Source of the DNA: Argyresthia goedartella
Lineage: Eukaryota > Arthropoda > Insecta > Lepidoptera > Argyresthiidae
Direction: 5' to 3'
Assembly: GCA_949825045.1 (NCBI GenBank)
Contig: OX463806.1
Location: 45,222,208 to 45,286,207 of the forward strand
Length of the DNA stretch: 64,000 nucleotides
This document shows positions 32,741 to 43,838 of the stretch, piece after piece. The translations under genes were made by a program, and so were the position numbers. The number at the start of each line of letters is the position of its first letter. Within the stretch, counting starts at the first letter, position 1. The notes beneath the pieces are model-generated. The model worked only from the letters and a program-made list of their open reading frames with translations. It had not been told where the DNA came from and searched no databases.

Positions 32741-33129
32741 CTCTCTGTTGCTGTCTGCTATTATTTTATCTATTTTATCATTATTTGTTTTGCTTCTGAT
32801 AGTGAGTATGCTGTAACCATGTCACAGTCAACGTTAGTTAATAAACTAACGGTTTTGACAATTCTTATAATGATTTTGGATATTATTTAATTATAGATGT
32901 GTTTTATTGTAAATATTACGATCTAGAAAAGTCGAAAGTCTATAAAGAGGGCGCCCCTGCAATACCTAATCTAAAATATATTAATATATTTACAATTAAA
33001 TGTCTTATTGAGTTTTAACGAATACAAACATCGACTATGTCTTAATCATTTATATTTTGCGCTTTTATAAATAAAAACATTATAAATAAACAATAAAAAC
33101 TAAAAATAATACGCCCGTTTAAAACTTTT
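32741..33129. other. Spacer with a foldback-arm fragment
   Basis: Bases 32841-32863 (TAAACTAACGGTTTTGACAA) match the right arm of the foldback composite at 6.8 kb. No gene is seen. Confidence 0.45.
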
Positions 33130-33255
33130 CTTTTGTTCTTACATGTCAACCTAACACGAAGACTATTCGGGGGGCTTCGCTGCGCTCGCCTCCTCTAGTC
33201 TCCACCTGAGCTACCGCAGTGTTAGCCCTGCTATTTCCTTTGCAATTCAAGTTTA
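33130..33255 (-). repeat. MITE family B fragment
   Basis: TTCTTACATGTCAACCTAAC, the core TTCGCTGCGCTCGCC, GAGCTACCGCAGTGTTAGCC and TTTGCAATTCAAGTTTAAAC align with the reverse fragment at 6.59-6.71 kb. Confidence 0.7.
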
Positions 33256-33275
33256 AACCAGTTCATATTGCAATG

Positions 33276-33580
33276 TTCAAGATAACTTAAATAACGGGAC
33301 TGTATGAGGTTAATCTAACTCGACTAACAACACAGACTCGCTCTTAATGGTTTTGTAAATATTTATTCCTGTTTAATATTTATAATAATTAATATTGTAA
33401 TAATTGTATTAGATAAACACAAGCAATTTTTAAAAGAGATCTAAAAATCAATCTGTGGTCGTTTCTTCGCCCTTCTCCCCCACAGTGGTCCAATGTAGAG
33501 AAGAGGCAAAAAATACGTTTGACAAGTACGTATATGTTAATATCTTCAGTAATAAAGAAACATGAATTGAAATTCCAGTA
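33276..33580 (+). repeat. N1 3' tail, 5'-truncated
   Basis: This plus-strand N1 tail starts at ATGTTCAAGATAACTTAAAT, just before the ORF2 stop region. It runs through GAGATCTAAAAATCAATCTG, CCACAGTGGTCCAATGTAG and ends near TCAGTAATAAAGAAAC. AATAAAG near the end probably acts as the processing or tail signal. Confidence 0.75.
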
Positions 33581-33689
33581 GCTTTAAATGACAGCTCTTG
33601 TGAAATAATCGCGTTCTGATTGGTCGACGCCAATTTCAAGTTGGTGAACAGCTTAAAATCTGTCGGAATTAAATTCACAGATACAGAAT

Positions 33690-33775
33690 AGAGTACGGGT
33701 CAAAAGTGTTGAAAAAAAAATTCAAGTGCGAGTCAGACTCGGGCACTAAGGGTTCCGTACCATGGTATAAGAAAA
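33690..33775 (-). repeat. Family E terminal fragment
   Basis: CGAGTCAGACTCGGGCACTA followed by AGGGTTCCGTACC is the terminal sequence of family E in reverse; a similar fragment occurs at 57.09-57.12 kb. Confidence 0.5.
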
Positions 33776-33795
33776 CAAACAAAAAATCACGTGAC

Positions 33796-33980
33796 GACCT
33801 CTGTGGCGCAGCGATTGTGGCTCTGCCTACCATGCGAGATCCGGGTTCGATCCCCGGCTGGGGGTAAAAAAAAAGCAATCCCCATGTCTTGGATGTTTAT
33901 ATGTGTGGACTTCGCTGTTTCTGTTTCCCACGACACAGGGTATCCTAGTGTGGGGGCAGAAGCAATGTATGTGCAAAATG
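33796..33980 (+). repeat. tRNA-derived SINE, family B, copy 2
   Basis: The best-preserved copy. Head GACCTCTGTGGCGCAGCG, B box GGGTTCGATCCC, an A-run, then TTGGATGTTTATATGTGTG and TATCCTAGTGTGGGGGCAGA. Confidence 0.85.
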
Positions 33981-34971
33981 TAAATGTGTATGTTATGTTT
34001 AAATGTTTACGTATCGTGAATACCCCTATAATTTTAAAGATAAAACTCAAATTATCCAACCACAAACTAGGACTAGCTTCCAGGTTAAAAAAAAGTTTTG
34101 TCTAAACTCAAGACTCAGTGTTTATTGCATCATGAAGGTGGTAACAAGGTTCCGACAACAACGAACCCTGTGAGGGCAGTGCGAAAACTTACACACTAAC
34201 TTACGTCTAAAACAGAGTTTATGTCAAGATTATTAATAAAATTTGAATTTTATAACGATAAGATCAGATCATTAATATATTTATATATCTACTTAATTTA
34301 TTAATATGGTGTCTCTGTTTGTATTTGTGAGGGTGTGTGTGAGTATGTGAAGGTGTGTGCGCGTTCGAGATTATGTACACAAACATGTGGGTGTGTGATA
34401 TACCACTTGATATTTAGGATATAGTTCAGTCTTATACCTATGAGAATTGTTGTTCATTTAGATATTCTTCAACACTGTAGTAGTTTCTGTAGGAGGTGGG
34501 TTTTCAGTATTCTTAGAAATTTAACAAAACTCTTTGCTATGAATGAATGACCGAAAGTGGGAGCAAACTGAGACGGGTAAGTTATTTACACAAATACAAT
34601 TAAATCCAATTAATTTGAATACCTGAATATTGCCCCGTCTATGTCCCCCGGGCATCGCCAGGGCTCGACGAGACGGTTGAATCCATTGATCGGTAGGCTA
34701 AAGTCAACTCCAAGGTTGAAGGTAGGACCTCCGGCACCCGGGCAACACCAGGTAGCCTTTCAGAACCATCGCGCCTCGAGCATCACCAGGGTAGCGTTAC
34801 GATGCCGCTCCTGGAGTAACCGCCAGGTGGGGCTATTGCCTTAAGCAGATATTCGAGTTCTGGATGGCATACGGTCCACGGGGTCTAAGGTCCAGCTTAG
34901 GAATAAAGGTAGCCCCTAGAACAAAACGTTACTGTTCTGAGCCCATCCGGCAAAGATACTCCCCAAAATCC
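33981..34971. other. Spacer with a GT-rich tract and a GC-rich segment
   Basis: A degenerate GT-rich stretch lies at 34.32-34.39 kb. A GC-rich block at 34.63-34.86 kb repeats CATCGCCAGGGCTCGA, CAACACCAGG and CATCACCAGGG, a loose internal repeat. No convincing gene is present. Confidence 0.4.
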
Positions 34972-35053
34972 CCAGGTCTAAGATGTTTATATGTGTGTGA
35001 CATCCCTGTTTCTGGTTGTCATGTCACGGGGTATCCCAGTATAGACCTGAGAT
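34972..35053 (+). repeat. SINE family B body, 5'-truncated
   Basis: It keeps AGATGTTTATATGTGTGTGA and GGGGTATCCCAGTATAG but lacks the tRNA-like head. Confidence 0.6.
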
Positions 35054-35183
35054 AAATATTTATGCTGATATACTCCGTTCATACCACCTATTGAAAATAT
35101 TCTTTTTGAAATGTGTATTTTAAAATACATTTCATCAATAAGGAATATGGGAGAAGTCAGTTATATCTGGGTTAATAAAGATG

Positions 35184-36257
35184 AATACTTCACTGGTCTT
35201 CAAAATTGAAAGACAAAAAGAAGATTTTGATGATGTCAATAGAGTATTATCTTTTACCTTGAATTGGTTCACAGTTAACAATTTATTGTTAAATGCTGGT
35301 AAAACCAAATGTATCAAATTCTCACTTCCAAATGTCCGGCAAGTTGGGACCAGTTTAATGTTGGACAGCAATACGTTAGAATTAGTAAATGACACGAAGT
35401 TTCTTGGAATAACCATTGATAACAAATTGCAGTGGGGACCCCACATAGATAAATTGGCTGGTAAATTAAGTTCTGCGGCTTACGCTGTTAGGAACATCAG
35501 ACAAAACACGGATGTGGCTACATCTATTCTAGTATATTTTAGTTACTTTCATAGTGTCATGTCCTATGGTAACTTGTTGTGGGGGAAAGCAGCGGATATT
35601 CAAACTATTTTTATTGTACAGAAAAGAGCTATTCGGGCAATTTATAATTTAAAACGCACAGACTCCTTAAGACAGCTTTTTAAAGAAATTGCCATACTAA
35701 CTGTAGCTAGTCAATTTATTTTCGAAAATATAATGTATGTACGCAAGAACCTTACAAAATTTCCCAAACTTGGCGATAGCTGTATTGTTAACCTAAGAAA
35801 TAATCAAGACTACTTGCGCCCCGGTTTAGACTCGCGAAGGTTAGCAATTATTTTAAGGGTCAATGCATTCTCTACTACAACAAGATACCTCTCTTCTGGA
35901 GATCTTGAAATTGCCATTTGAGCAATTTAAAAACCATGTTAAAGCGACTTTGTCGAAAAAGGGATATTACAATGTTCAAGATTACTTAAATGATGGGAAT
36001 GTATGGGGTTAATCTGGCTCAACACAGACCTTGCTGTTAATAATTCTTTAATCATTTATTCCTGCTTATTAATTATGATAATGACTAAATATTATATTTT
36101 GTATTAGTTAAGCATAAGCAATTTTTAAAAAAGAGATCTAAAATCAATCTGTGGGAGTTTATACGCCCTTCTTCTCACACAGTGGTCCAATGTAGAGAAG
36201 TGGCAAAAATGAAGATTGCTAATATATGTAAATATCTACAGTAATAAAGACATTTGG
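35184..36257 (+). pseudogene. N1 non-LTR copy, RT C-terminal part with 3' UTR
   Basis: This copy begins inside the RT gene immediately after the catalytic FADD motif (homology starts at TSLVFKIER), a clean 5' truncation. The frame stays open to 35921: LNAGKTKCIKF, DTKFLGITID, KLQWGPHIDKL, YFSYFHSVMSYGNLLWG and AIRAIYNLKRTDSLR, the RT thumb and C-terminal region. Codons after 35.85 kb shift frame. The last coding bases (CAAGATTACTTAAATGATGG) and the 3' UTR match the copy at 39.2 kb, ending near CAGTAATAAAGAC. Its low divergence from that copy suggests both are fairly young. Confidence 0.85.
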
Positions 36258-36269
36258 AATTTGGAATAG

Positions 36270-36660
36270 ATATTGGAAAATCTAAATACGCACTACCCGG
36301 AATATTCGTGGTATTTCCATTTATTTATAGCATACTAGCTGATGCCGGCAACTTCCTCTGCGTTTTCCTAGGAAGTATCCTTTACCGAGATAGCGTTACC
36401 CACCTTCTGGTGCAGTCGGATAAAAGTTATCCTTAATGTCAATGTAGCTCATAAACTATCTCTGTGCCAAATTTCTTTCAAATCCGTTCAGCCGTTTTAG
36501 CGTCATTGAGGCACAAACACACAAACATCCAAACATGGCTACTTTCATATCCAACTAATATCCAACTATATTCAACTGTATTATAAATGTGAAAGTAGCT
36601 ATATTTAGATGTTTGGATGTTTGTGTGTTCGTGCCTCGATCACGCTAAAACGGCTGATGT
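36270..36660. repeat. Dispersed repeat with a tail-to-tail inverted duplication
   Basis: The left part contains CTAGCTGATGCCGGCAACTT and AAATCCGTTCAGCCGTTTTA, sequence typical of abundant insect non-autonomous repeats. Arms at 36491-36550 and 36587-36655 are reverse complements with small differences, both carrying CACAAACATCCAAACAT. The structure is two copies meeting head to head, or a foldback element. Confidence 0.65.
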
Positions 36661-36677
36661 GCTGATGCTGACGGATG

Positions 36678-36811
36678 GCTGCGTCGTGGGAACCAAAAAT
36701 AGCGACGTCACACACACATAAACATCCAAGACACGGGGATTTTTTCTTTTATCGAACCCGGGACCTCTCACATGGTACGCAAGCCCACAACCGCAGCGAC
36801 GCAGAAGTCGA
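36678..36811 (-). repeat. tRNA-derived SINE, family B, copy 3
   Basis: Minus-strand copy with CACACACATAAACATCCAAG, TCGAACCCGGGACC and the head complement ending at GCAGAAGTCG; slightly shortened in the T-rich linker. Confidence 0.75.
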
Positions 36812-37440
36812 TATATAAAGAATGCGGATGAAAATTTTGCTTTCTTTATTTCCCTCGCATTTTCTACATCTGTTGTTTGTCGCGTGCGTCACACAATATC
36901 TCTTCGTGGTTCAACGCATGATGGAGACAACGCGGTTTCGTCGTGAGCGAAGAGTATCTTTCTTTTGACTTGGCCAAGAAACAACAAAGTTAACTTGTTG
37001 CTGCGGGTGGCGAAGAACAGGAAGGAGTGTGGAGCGCTGACCACCAACCTCTAATAGGAAGGATAAGAAGATGAAGTAAATTAAAAAGTAGTGTTGGGTG
37101 GGGTGGAATTATTAACACAAACATGGGTGTAAATATCCCATACAAGATGAGGCGGAACGAAAATACATATGCTGTGTGTTTGACGCAGCTAGTGAGAAGT
37201 TCATAATTCATATACATCCAACATGGGCCAGTTCATCCAAAAAAAGCATTTTTTTTATCTTTCACTTGGTTTTCTTTTATGCCCTTATATTATTATTATT
37301 TTTGGCCAAGGTCTATCTACCGCTGGGAAGTTATATATATGTTGCAGGGATATGATAAAATGATAAACTTGGCCGAATCCTAAAATTATGACATAAATTT
37401 ACCATATCCCTAGGGATTTGATCAAATGATGACGATCAAA
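36812..37440. other. Spacer, no gene seen
   Basis: A 75-codon minus-strand frame at 36990-37217 is not recognisable. An (ATT)n run lies near 37.29 kb. Confidence 0.4.
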
Positions 37441-37617
37441 AGGGATTTGCTTTTAGCCCTAGCCCAAGGATACTCTGCATTCTGGGAACCGGAAACAGCG
37501 AAGTTACACACACATATAAACATTCAAGACCTGGGGATTTTTTTCTTCCCTAGCCGGGATGGGAACCCGGGACCACTCGCTTGGGCGGCAAAGCCTTTAC
37601 CCGCAAGGCCACAGAGG
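37441..37617 (-). repeat. tRNA-derived SINE, family B, copy 4
   Basis: It carries CACACACATATAAACATTCA, AAGACCTGGGGATTTTTTTC, GGAACCCGGGACC and the head complement CCACAGAGGTT. Confidence 0.8.
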
Positions 37618-37764
37618 TTTTGTAACCCGCGCGAAAAGCTTTTCACTTCCTCCTTCCTCTCTTGCTCGCACTCGTCCTTAACGCGTCAGCAGGGCAGTGA
37701 TGGACGCTACCACGTCATCAGAGCGAGTAGCCAAGTTACCATACGTACTAATAAATAATACAAT

Positions 37765-38056
37765 AAATGTAGCCCATTATGTCCCCACCGAATGGCACAA
37801 GCCTTTACCCGGATACGAGTAAGATTAAGCCATACTCCATCACGCTGGCTCAGTGCGGGTCGATAGAGGGGTTTTACGACCATTACCAAGTAGCGATAGT
37901 AGCCGGGACCTACAGCTTAACGTGTCATCCGAAACACTGAACGTCCGATAATGTATTTAAGATAAATTAATTAGCTCATTGGTACATGGTCAGGTTGCGA
38001 ACCTGCATCTCCTGTGGGAGAAGCAAGCGTGATGAAGCAATACCACGGGGCTCTCA
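37765..38056 (-). repeat. tRNA-derived SINE, family A, copy 2
   Basis: The head complement is at 37.98-38.06 kb (GTACATGGTCAGGTTGCGAA, CCACGGGGCTCT). The adjoining body at 37.77-37.95 kb (CACGCTGGCTCAGTGCGGGT, CGGGACCTACAGCTTAACGT) differs from that of the other two copies, so the body may be a second repeat fused to this head. Confidence 0.6.
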
Positions 38057-38513
38057 TACGAACTACAGTGTATTTATCGTTAAGAGTTTTTGTCTCAACT
38101 TATTTCTTAGCATGAAACCTGTCTTATAAAAGCTTGGTTCTGAGTAGATTACTAGCATACATTATTGTATTCCCAAGTCACCGTATGAACGCTTTAAAGT
38201 TTGAAGTAACTCGTATATTTTACTGCAGTAAATTCTAGTAAACTTTAGTATTTAGTTTTGCTCTAGGGGTTTCCTGAGATTCCACCAATCACAGATCCAG
38301 TCTTGAATGTCATACCGGTAATTATTATTAATAGTACCATTAATAAAGTTTAACGTAAAATGCATTTTTTTCCGTAGTTTATTTATTGACCTTACTATTT
38401 ATATCTCAGCGAAATATTGAAAATTTAAGTAAGTATAGGGGACATCCATCAATTACGTGATATCTAGGTGACGTCTGTCAAAAAAGTTCCTTTTTGGGTT
38501 CTCTGCGACTCAG
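38057..38513. other. AT-rich spacer, no gene seen
   Basis: Nothing recognisable apart from short A/T runs. Confidence 0.4.
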
Positions 38514-38515
38514 CT

Positions 38516-38692
38516 GGGGCCCAATTCTGTACTAGGGTTTGCATCGCGACCGCTCCGAAGGGCGTAAAATGCCGTATTTGGCAGTCAGTCTCCAAACAAA
38601 ATAGGTGCCGTCGAGAAGATAAACACGGCATTCCACGCCCCTCGGAGCGGTCGCGATGCCATCGCGATGCAATCCTCACTACAGAATTGGGC
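38516..38692. repeat. GC-containing foldback
   Basis: The left arm 38516-38577 (GGGCCCAATTCTGTACTAGG, GCATCGCGACCGCTCC) is the imperfect reverse complement of the right arm 38626-38692. The right arm has an 11-base duplication of CATCGCGATGC. The loop is about 48 bases. The flanks (GTGACACACTTGTATACC near 38.73 kb) may be part of a larger element. Confidence 0.7.
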
Positions 38693-39194
38693 GCCTGGTT
38701 TCTTGCTGTAGTACCATGTGACCATCAAGGAACTAGTGACACACTTGTATACCTTTGAAATCAATACTAAATAAAATGTCAAGTGTTTGCATGCTAAACA
38801 AATGACATTGATACTACTGATCATTAAAAAACCCGAGCTCACCTTACTATAAGTACCATAAAAAAATTCATGACACGCCAACAGTACGTAAACAAATTCA
38901 AGACATGTTATTGTGACTGTCATTGCTGTGCTGATTGTGCCAAAACGTGACCCCTTTTGGATAGAAAGAATTAACCTTCCGCAACCTCTGCTGCCCTGGT
39001 ACTTTCTGGAAAGTTGAAGGGACGGGTAGATATTTTTAACATCAATAGAACTAGCGATACACAAGTCTTACTACACTAGTTTCATTGATGGTACTGTTAA
39101 ATGATACCACAGCAATAAAGGGAATATTTCTCGTTTTCTCTAAATATTACAGTTTTTTGGGAGGTGAAAATACGGGAGATTTACCAAGCCCTCC
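38693..39194. other. Spacer flanking the foldback
   Basis: A 159-codon minus-strand frame overlaps the foldback and shows no domain. I treat it as chance read-through of repeat sequence. Confidence 0.35.
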
Positions 39195-41095
39195 AAATTC
39201 AAATTCCAAGTCTTTATTACTGTAGATATTTACATATACATAGCAATCGTCATTTTTTGCCACTTCTCTACATTGGACCACTGTGGGAGAAGCAGGGCGT
39301 AGAAACTCCCACAGATTGATTTTTAGATCTCTTTTTAAAAATTGCTTATGCTTAACTAATACAAAATATAATATTTAGTCATTATCATAATTAATAAGCA
39401 GGAATAAATAATTACAAAATTATTAACAGCAAGGTCTGTGTTGAGCCAGATTAACCCCATACAGACCCATCATTTAAGTAATCTTGAACATTGTAATATC
39501 CCTTTTTCGACAAAGTCGCTTTAACATGGATTTTAAATTGCTCAAATGGCAATTTCAAGATCTCCAGAGGTATCTTGTTGTAGTAGAGAATGCATTGACC
39601 CTTGAAAGAATGGCTAACCTTCGCGAGTCTAAACCGGGGCGCAAGTAGTCTGTGGAAATTTTGTAATGTTCTTGCGTACATACATTATATTTTCGAAAAT
39701 AAATTGAATAGCTACAGTTAGTATGTCAATTTCTTTAAAAAGCTGTCTTAAGGAGTCTGTGCGTTTTAAATTATAAATTGCTCGAATAGCTCTTTTCTGT
39801 AAAATAAAAATAGTTTGAATATCCGCTGCTTTCCCCCACAACAAGATACCATAGGACATGACACTATGAAAGTAACTAAAATATACTAGCCTAGATGTAG
39901 CCACATCCGTGTTTTGTCTGATGTTCCTAACAGCGTAAGCCGCAGAACTTAATTTACCAGCCAATTTTTCTATGTGTTGTCCCCACTGCAATTTGTTTTC
40001 AATGGTTATTCCAAGAAACTTCGTGTCATTTACTAATTCTAACGTATTGCTGTCCAACACTAAACTGGTCCCAACTTGCCTGACATTTGGAAATGAGAAT
40101 TTGATACATTTGGTTTTACCAGCATTTAACAATAAATTGTTAACTGTGAACCAATTCAAGGTTAAAGATAATACTCTATTGACATCATCAAAATCTTCTT
40201 TTTTTCTTTCAATTTTGAAGACCAGTGAAGTATCATCAGCAAACAACACTATGTTAGTCAATTTCTCCACCATAAAGGGCAGATCGTTAATATATACCAG
40301 GAATAAGAAAGGGCCTAATATGGAACCTTGTGGAACGCCAATTTTTACCCCCGATCCATCAGATTTAACGCCGTTGACTTCTGCCTTTTGAATTCTATTG
40401 GTTAGGTATGATCTTAGTAGATCAAACGCTTTATTTCTAACTCCGTAATGATTTAATTTCATTAGTAACGTGTCATGATCAACACAATTAAATGCCTTCG
40501 ACAGATCGCAAAAAACACCGATAGCATCCTGTGCGGCCTCCCATGCAGAATAAATATGAGATATAAGGGTAATACCTGCATCCGTAGTCGATTTACCCCT
40601 AGTGAAACCGTATTGCTTGGCGTGGAGTTGTTTTGTACGGTTGAAGCGTGAGAGCATTTGATTGAGTATAATCTTTTCAAAAATTTTACTTAGTGCTGGA
40701 AGAACCGATATTGGTCTGAAATTTGACGGATCACCCTTGTCTCCCGACTTGAACAGAGGTATAAGTTTACTGTGTTTCATGAGGTCTGGGAAAGCTCCAT
40801 CATCAACACATTTATTAAATATATAAGCTAGGTGTTATAACAAGTATTATTGAACCAATGACTTTGACTGACATACCCCACAGGTCTTCAGTATTTTTTA
40901 AGTTAAGTAATCTATACGTTTTGACAATATCCTGGGGACATACATGATAAAATTTAAAATGCTGATGCTAGTGCTGTTTTTTAACAAAACCTCTGCTTTA
41001 TATGGAGATGAATTTAGACGCTCTGTTGTGAGTAAGGGTGCATTGGTGAAGAATGTTTCAAAAGCTCGAGCTACCCCAAGTGAGATTTCGCTTGA
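39195..41095 (-). pseudogene. N1 non-LTR retrotransposon (CR1/Jockey-like), RT and 3' UTR
   Basis: This is the best N1 copy. The RT frame runs from about 40780 to 39629 (383 codons): NFRPISVLPALSKIFEKI, QYGFTRGKSTTDA, VFCDLSKAFNCVDHDTLL, GVPQGSILGPFLFLVYIN and the active site VLFADDTSLVF. LNAGKTKCIKF and the C-terminal YFSYFHSVMSYG follow. A frameshift near 39.66 kb moves the last codons (LRPGLDSRRLAI..., down to about 39.44 kb) to another frame. Upstream, 40.86-41.09 kb encodes the linker toward the endonuclease (NLKNTEDLWGMSVKV). The 3' UTR extends to about 39.2 kb. The endonuclease is missing. The family supplies RT for its own copying and possibly for SINEs. Confidence 0.88.
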
Positions 41096-41179
41096 TCCCC
41101 TCTCCCTAAGCACCTCGCTTTATTAATGGAAGCGCTCATAGCAGTGTCTTAGCTAAAAAAAATAAGCATATATTGTGTA

Positions 41180-41454
41180 CCAGAGAATTGTAGTAAGGGT
41201 TATAAGAATAGCAGTTAATGCACCGGTTTCAGATCTAGTTCCTACAGACAGAACAGACTTTCGTGCGTTGTTCGGTCGAGATAAAGGGACGCGGAAAGGG
41301 TGTGCCTATTTATTTTACGCGGAGCATTTAAGCGAAGTGCTGAGGAAGTCAGCTCAGGAGGAGTGTTCAATCTTCCGTTGCAGACATCGAGGAGAAACTG
41401 CATGTCTAGCAGACTCCGCCTGTCTCCGAGTGTTTGATGTTTATGGAGTTCCAA
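41180..41454 (-). pseudogene. Non-LTR RT C-terminal fragment
   Basis: The minus strand reads LGDRRSLLDMQFLLDVCNGR, then NTPPELTS and LRLNAPRK, the domain that follows RT in several insect non-LTR elements (a repeated LxxRR...F...NG.......L..R...R pattern). No upstream RT is attached. The plus-strand 99-codon frame over the same bases is probably its shadow. Confidence 0.5.
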
Positions 41455-41498
41455 TAAAGTGGGATAGTCCTTAAATGCAGAGTGGTAGACAGTGCGTT

Positions 41499-41764
41499 AA
41501 CTAAGATAACAACATAACATAGCGTCACGCCTTGTCCCATACAGCCAGTTATTTAATACTCCATTTTGCGTGACAGGGGGCTAGCCCATTGCCGCAGTTA
41601 TGGAGTAATGAAGGTTTCCAGATATTTTAGATCACCGTTAGAACGTCCGTATAAGGAATTTACTTAAGATAAATGAATTATCTCATTGGTACATGGTCAG
41701 GAATCGAACCTGCATCTCCTGTGTGAGAAGCAAGCGTGGAAACCCATTAGACCACGGAGCTCTT
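41499..41764 (-). repeat. tRNA-derived SINE, family A, copy 3
   Basis: This is a close reverse copy of 63-342: GGGGGCTAGCCCATTGCCGC, GAACGTCCGTA, the B-box complement GGAATCGAACCTGC and the head complement CCATTAGACCACGGAGCTC. Confidence 0.85.
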
Positions 41765-41886
41765 TTTAACTAAGCTGTTTATTGATTGTGCGTGTGGTGT
41801 CTATTGAGCCAGGCTATATATTGGGATCGCTAGATAAAACAACGATAGTCCAGAACCCTCAGAGTTAACTTGGATGTTGACTTCTT

Positions 41887-41946
41887 AAAAAAACAGAAAT
41901 ACACAGCCAACATGTCAAATGTAGGCTGTGTATTTCTGATTTTTTA
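41887..41946. repeat. Short-loop hairpin
   Basis: CAGAAATACACAGCC (41894-41908) and its exact reverse complement (41924-41938) surround a 15-base loop; flanking A and T runs extend the stem by about six more pairs with one bulge. Confidence 0.85.
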
Positions 41947-42369
41947 AGTTTCTCAAGGCCTGGAAACAAACTAAAAAAACATGTTTGCATGTTTGCACCA
42001 ACGTGAGAACTGGTCTGGGAAGTTAAGTTCGTGTAGGTATATGTAAAAATATATTTCTTACTTTTGAAGTCAACTTAAATTATTAAATCACTTTTTATTA
42101 ATATATCCTGTAGTTTTGATTTTATGACTTAATAGACATGTGACAGAATATTGACCTAGTGGTCGAAATAAAGAAGTATTTGTATTTGTATTTGTTTATT
42201 TGTATCCTACAGCACATATGTACTTAATCTATCGCCGAGTTAATTAATTACTTTGTATTAATGCCAATTACTGCATAGCCTGGTATAGTGTTTTTAATGT
42301 ATGCGGTAGTGGAGAACTAAAGAGGTTGCGAGAAAGAATATTTTTTCCTGATACCCCCGGACGAGCATT
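41947..42369. other. AT-rich spacer
   Basis: A short (TTTGTA)n run lies at about 42177-42195. No gene is seen. Confidence 0.45.
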
Positions 42370-43838
42370 CATATATTTATTTATTTGTAAAATTTCGTTC
42401 GTACAATATTACAGAAATAATTCTAATGCGTTGTACATACACCGAACAAGATAGCATTGATAACATTAAGAAATCAAATAACAAATTGTTCATTTCACGT
42501 CAATCAGTATGTCAACTTAATATTAAATTCAAATTACAATAAGTCAAATTACAAATAAGACAACACAATTTAAACATAGTCAATTAATTCTAAATGTCAG
42601 CTATGAAATTAAACTTCAATATAAATATTTCAAATTACAAGTTAAACACAGTCACACATTCATCTCGCAAAACCTTCCACATTCTCGCACAATATGTCTC
42701 CATGCATCACCAAACAGATCAGTCAGGGGTGCCGCAGCCAACAGAGCGTTGTGACTGTCCCGCGCCCTCACCAGCGGAGACTGCTGGCGCGCCACCGTGC
42801 GGTGCGTGCCGCCCGCTAATAGCTGCCGGTGCCTGCGCGCGCGGGTATATTTGTCGGGCACGAATAGCGCGCATACCGTACCGACAAGCGCGACGCAGTC
42901 ACTGTCGCCTCGCAACAATCGACACACAGTCAGAAGCTGTTCGGTGTTACGTCTGACCTCTAGTGAGTTGTATCCGAGCATACCCAATATAAAAGCGGAC
43001 GGATAAAGGTAAGGATAGTATCCAAATTTCCTCTTATACAGGTATCGTAGGAAAGCTTTGTGTACCTTCTCGAGCAAAAGTATGTAAGAGCTTTCGTGCG
43101 GATTCCAAACAACCGAGCTAGATTCCAGTTTAGTTCTCACTAGGGCCATGTCTAGAAGCTGGACCACACGCAGTGCTAAAGTGCTCATGTGCTCATGGAA
43201 TGTAAGTTTAGGGTCGAACGTATCACCGAGGTCCTTAATCGAGTACACTCGAGTCATAGACTCCGTACCGAGTGTATACGTCGCGCTTATAGGCTGAGAA
43301 GAGCGCGTAAAGGACTTCTTGGCAGTATTAAATAGGAGTTTGTTGTTCACACTCCACCTATAAACCGCTTCAAGATCTTCCTGCAACAAACTGCAATCAT
43401 CCTCCGAACTCACGGGAAGTATCAGTTTCAGATCGTCTGCATACAGAAGGCAATTGGCGTATTTGAGCTCTAATTCCAGGTCATTTATCATAATGATAAA
43501 TAACAACGGACCTAGGATAGACCCCTGGCTAACGCCCGACCGTGTATGGTACGGCTGGGACTCAAAACAGCCGTGACGCACATATTGCTGGCGTTTTTTC
43601 AGGTAGTCAGTGAAGAAAACCAATAGCCGTGGGGCAAATCCAATGGCACATAATTTCTTCATTAGGACGTCGTTATCGACTCTGTCGAACGCCTTACGGA
43701 AATCCATATAGGCTACGTCCACCTAACATCCCTTGTCCATGCACTCCGACACAAAATCGACTAACGTCAGTAAGTTGTTGTTAACTGAGCGGCGACTCCT
43801 GAATCCGTGTTGCAATCTGCGCCGTATCTGAGCCGTTC
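42370..43838 (-). pseudogene. Second non-LTR retrotransposon (N2), RT domain and 3' end
   Basis: The readable frame starts near 43.83 kb with QHGFRSRRSVNNNLLTLVDF, has one TAG just before VDVAYMDFRKAFDRVD, then stays open from 43722 to 42652. Motifs are GVSQGSILGPLLFIIMIND and the active site CLLYADDLKL, plus VYSIKDLGDTFDPKLTFHEH, VWNPHESSYILLLEKVHKAF and a GC-rich C-terminal part ending CEMNV. It is distinct from N1 and resembles R1/Jockey-group elements with YADD; the clade is uncertain. The 3' UTR runs to about 42.37 kb. It is 5'-truncated next to GC-rich sequence and a poly-C run (43.89-43.90 kb). Confidence 0.85.

Noticed and set aside
38585..39064. 159-codon minus-strand ORF
   Set aside because: It overlaps a foldback arm and has no conserved motif; it is consistent with chance.
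41175..41474. Plus-strand 99-codon ORF
   Set aside because: The minus strand carries a recognisable non-LTR C-terminal block, so the plus frame is a shadow.
42594..42956. Plus-strand 120-codon ORF, Pro/Ala/Cys-rich
   Set aside because: It is antisense to the well-supported N2 RT C-terminal frame.
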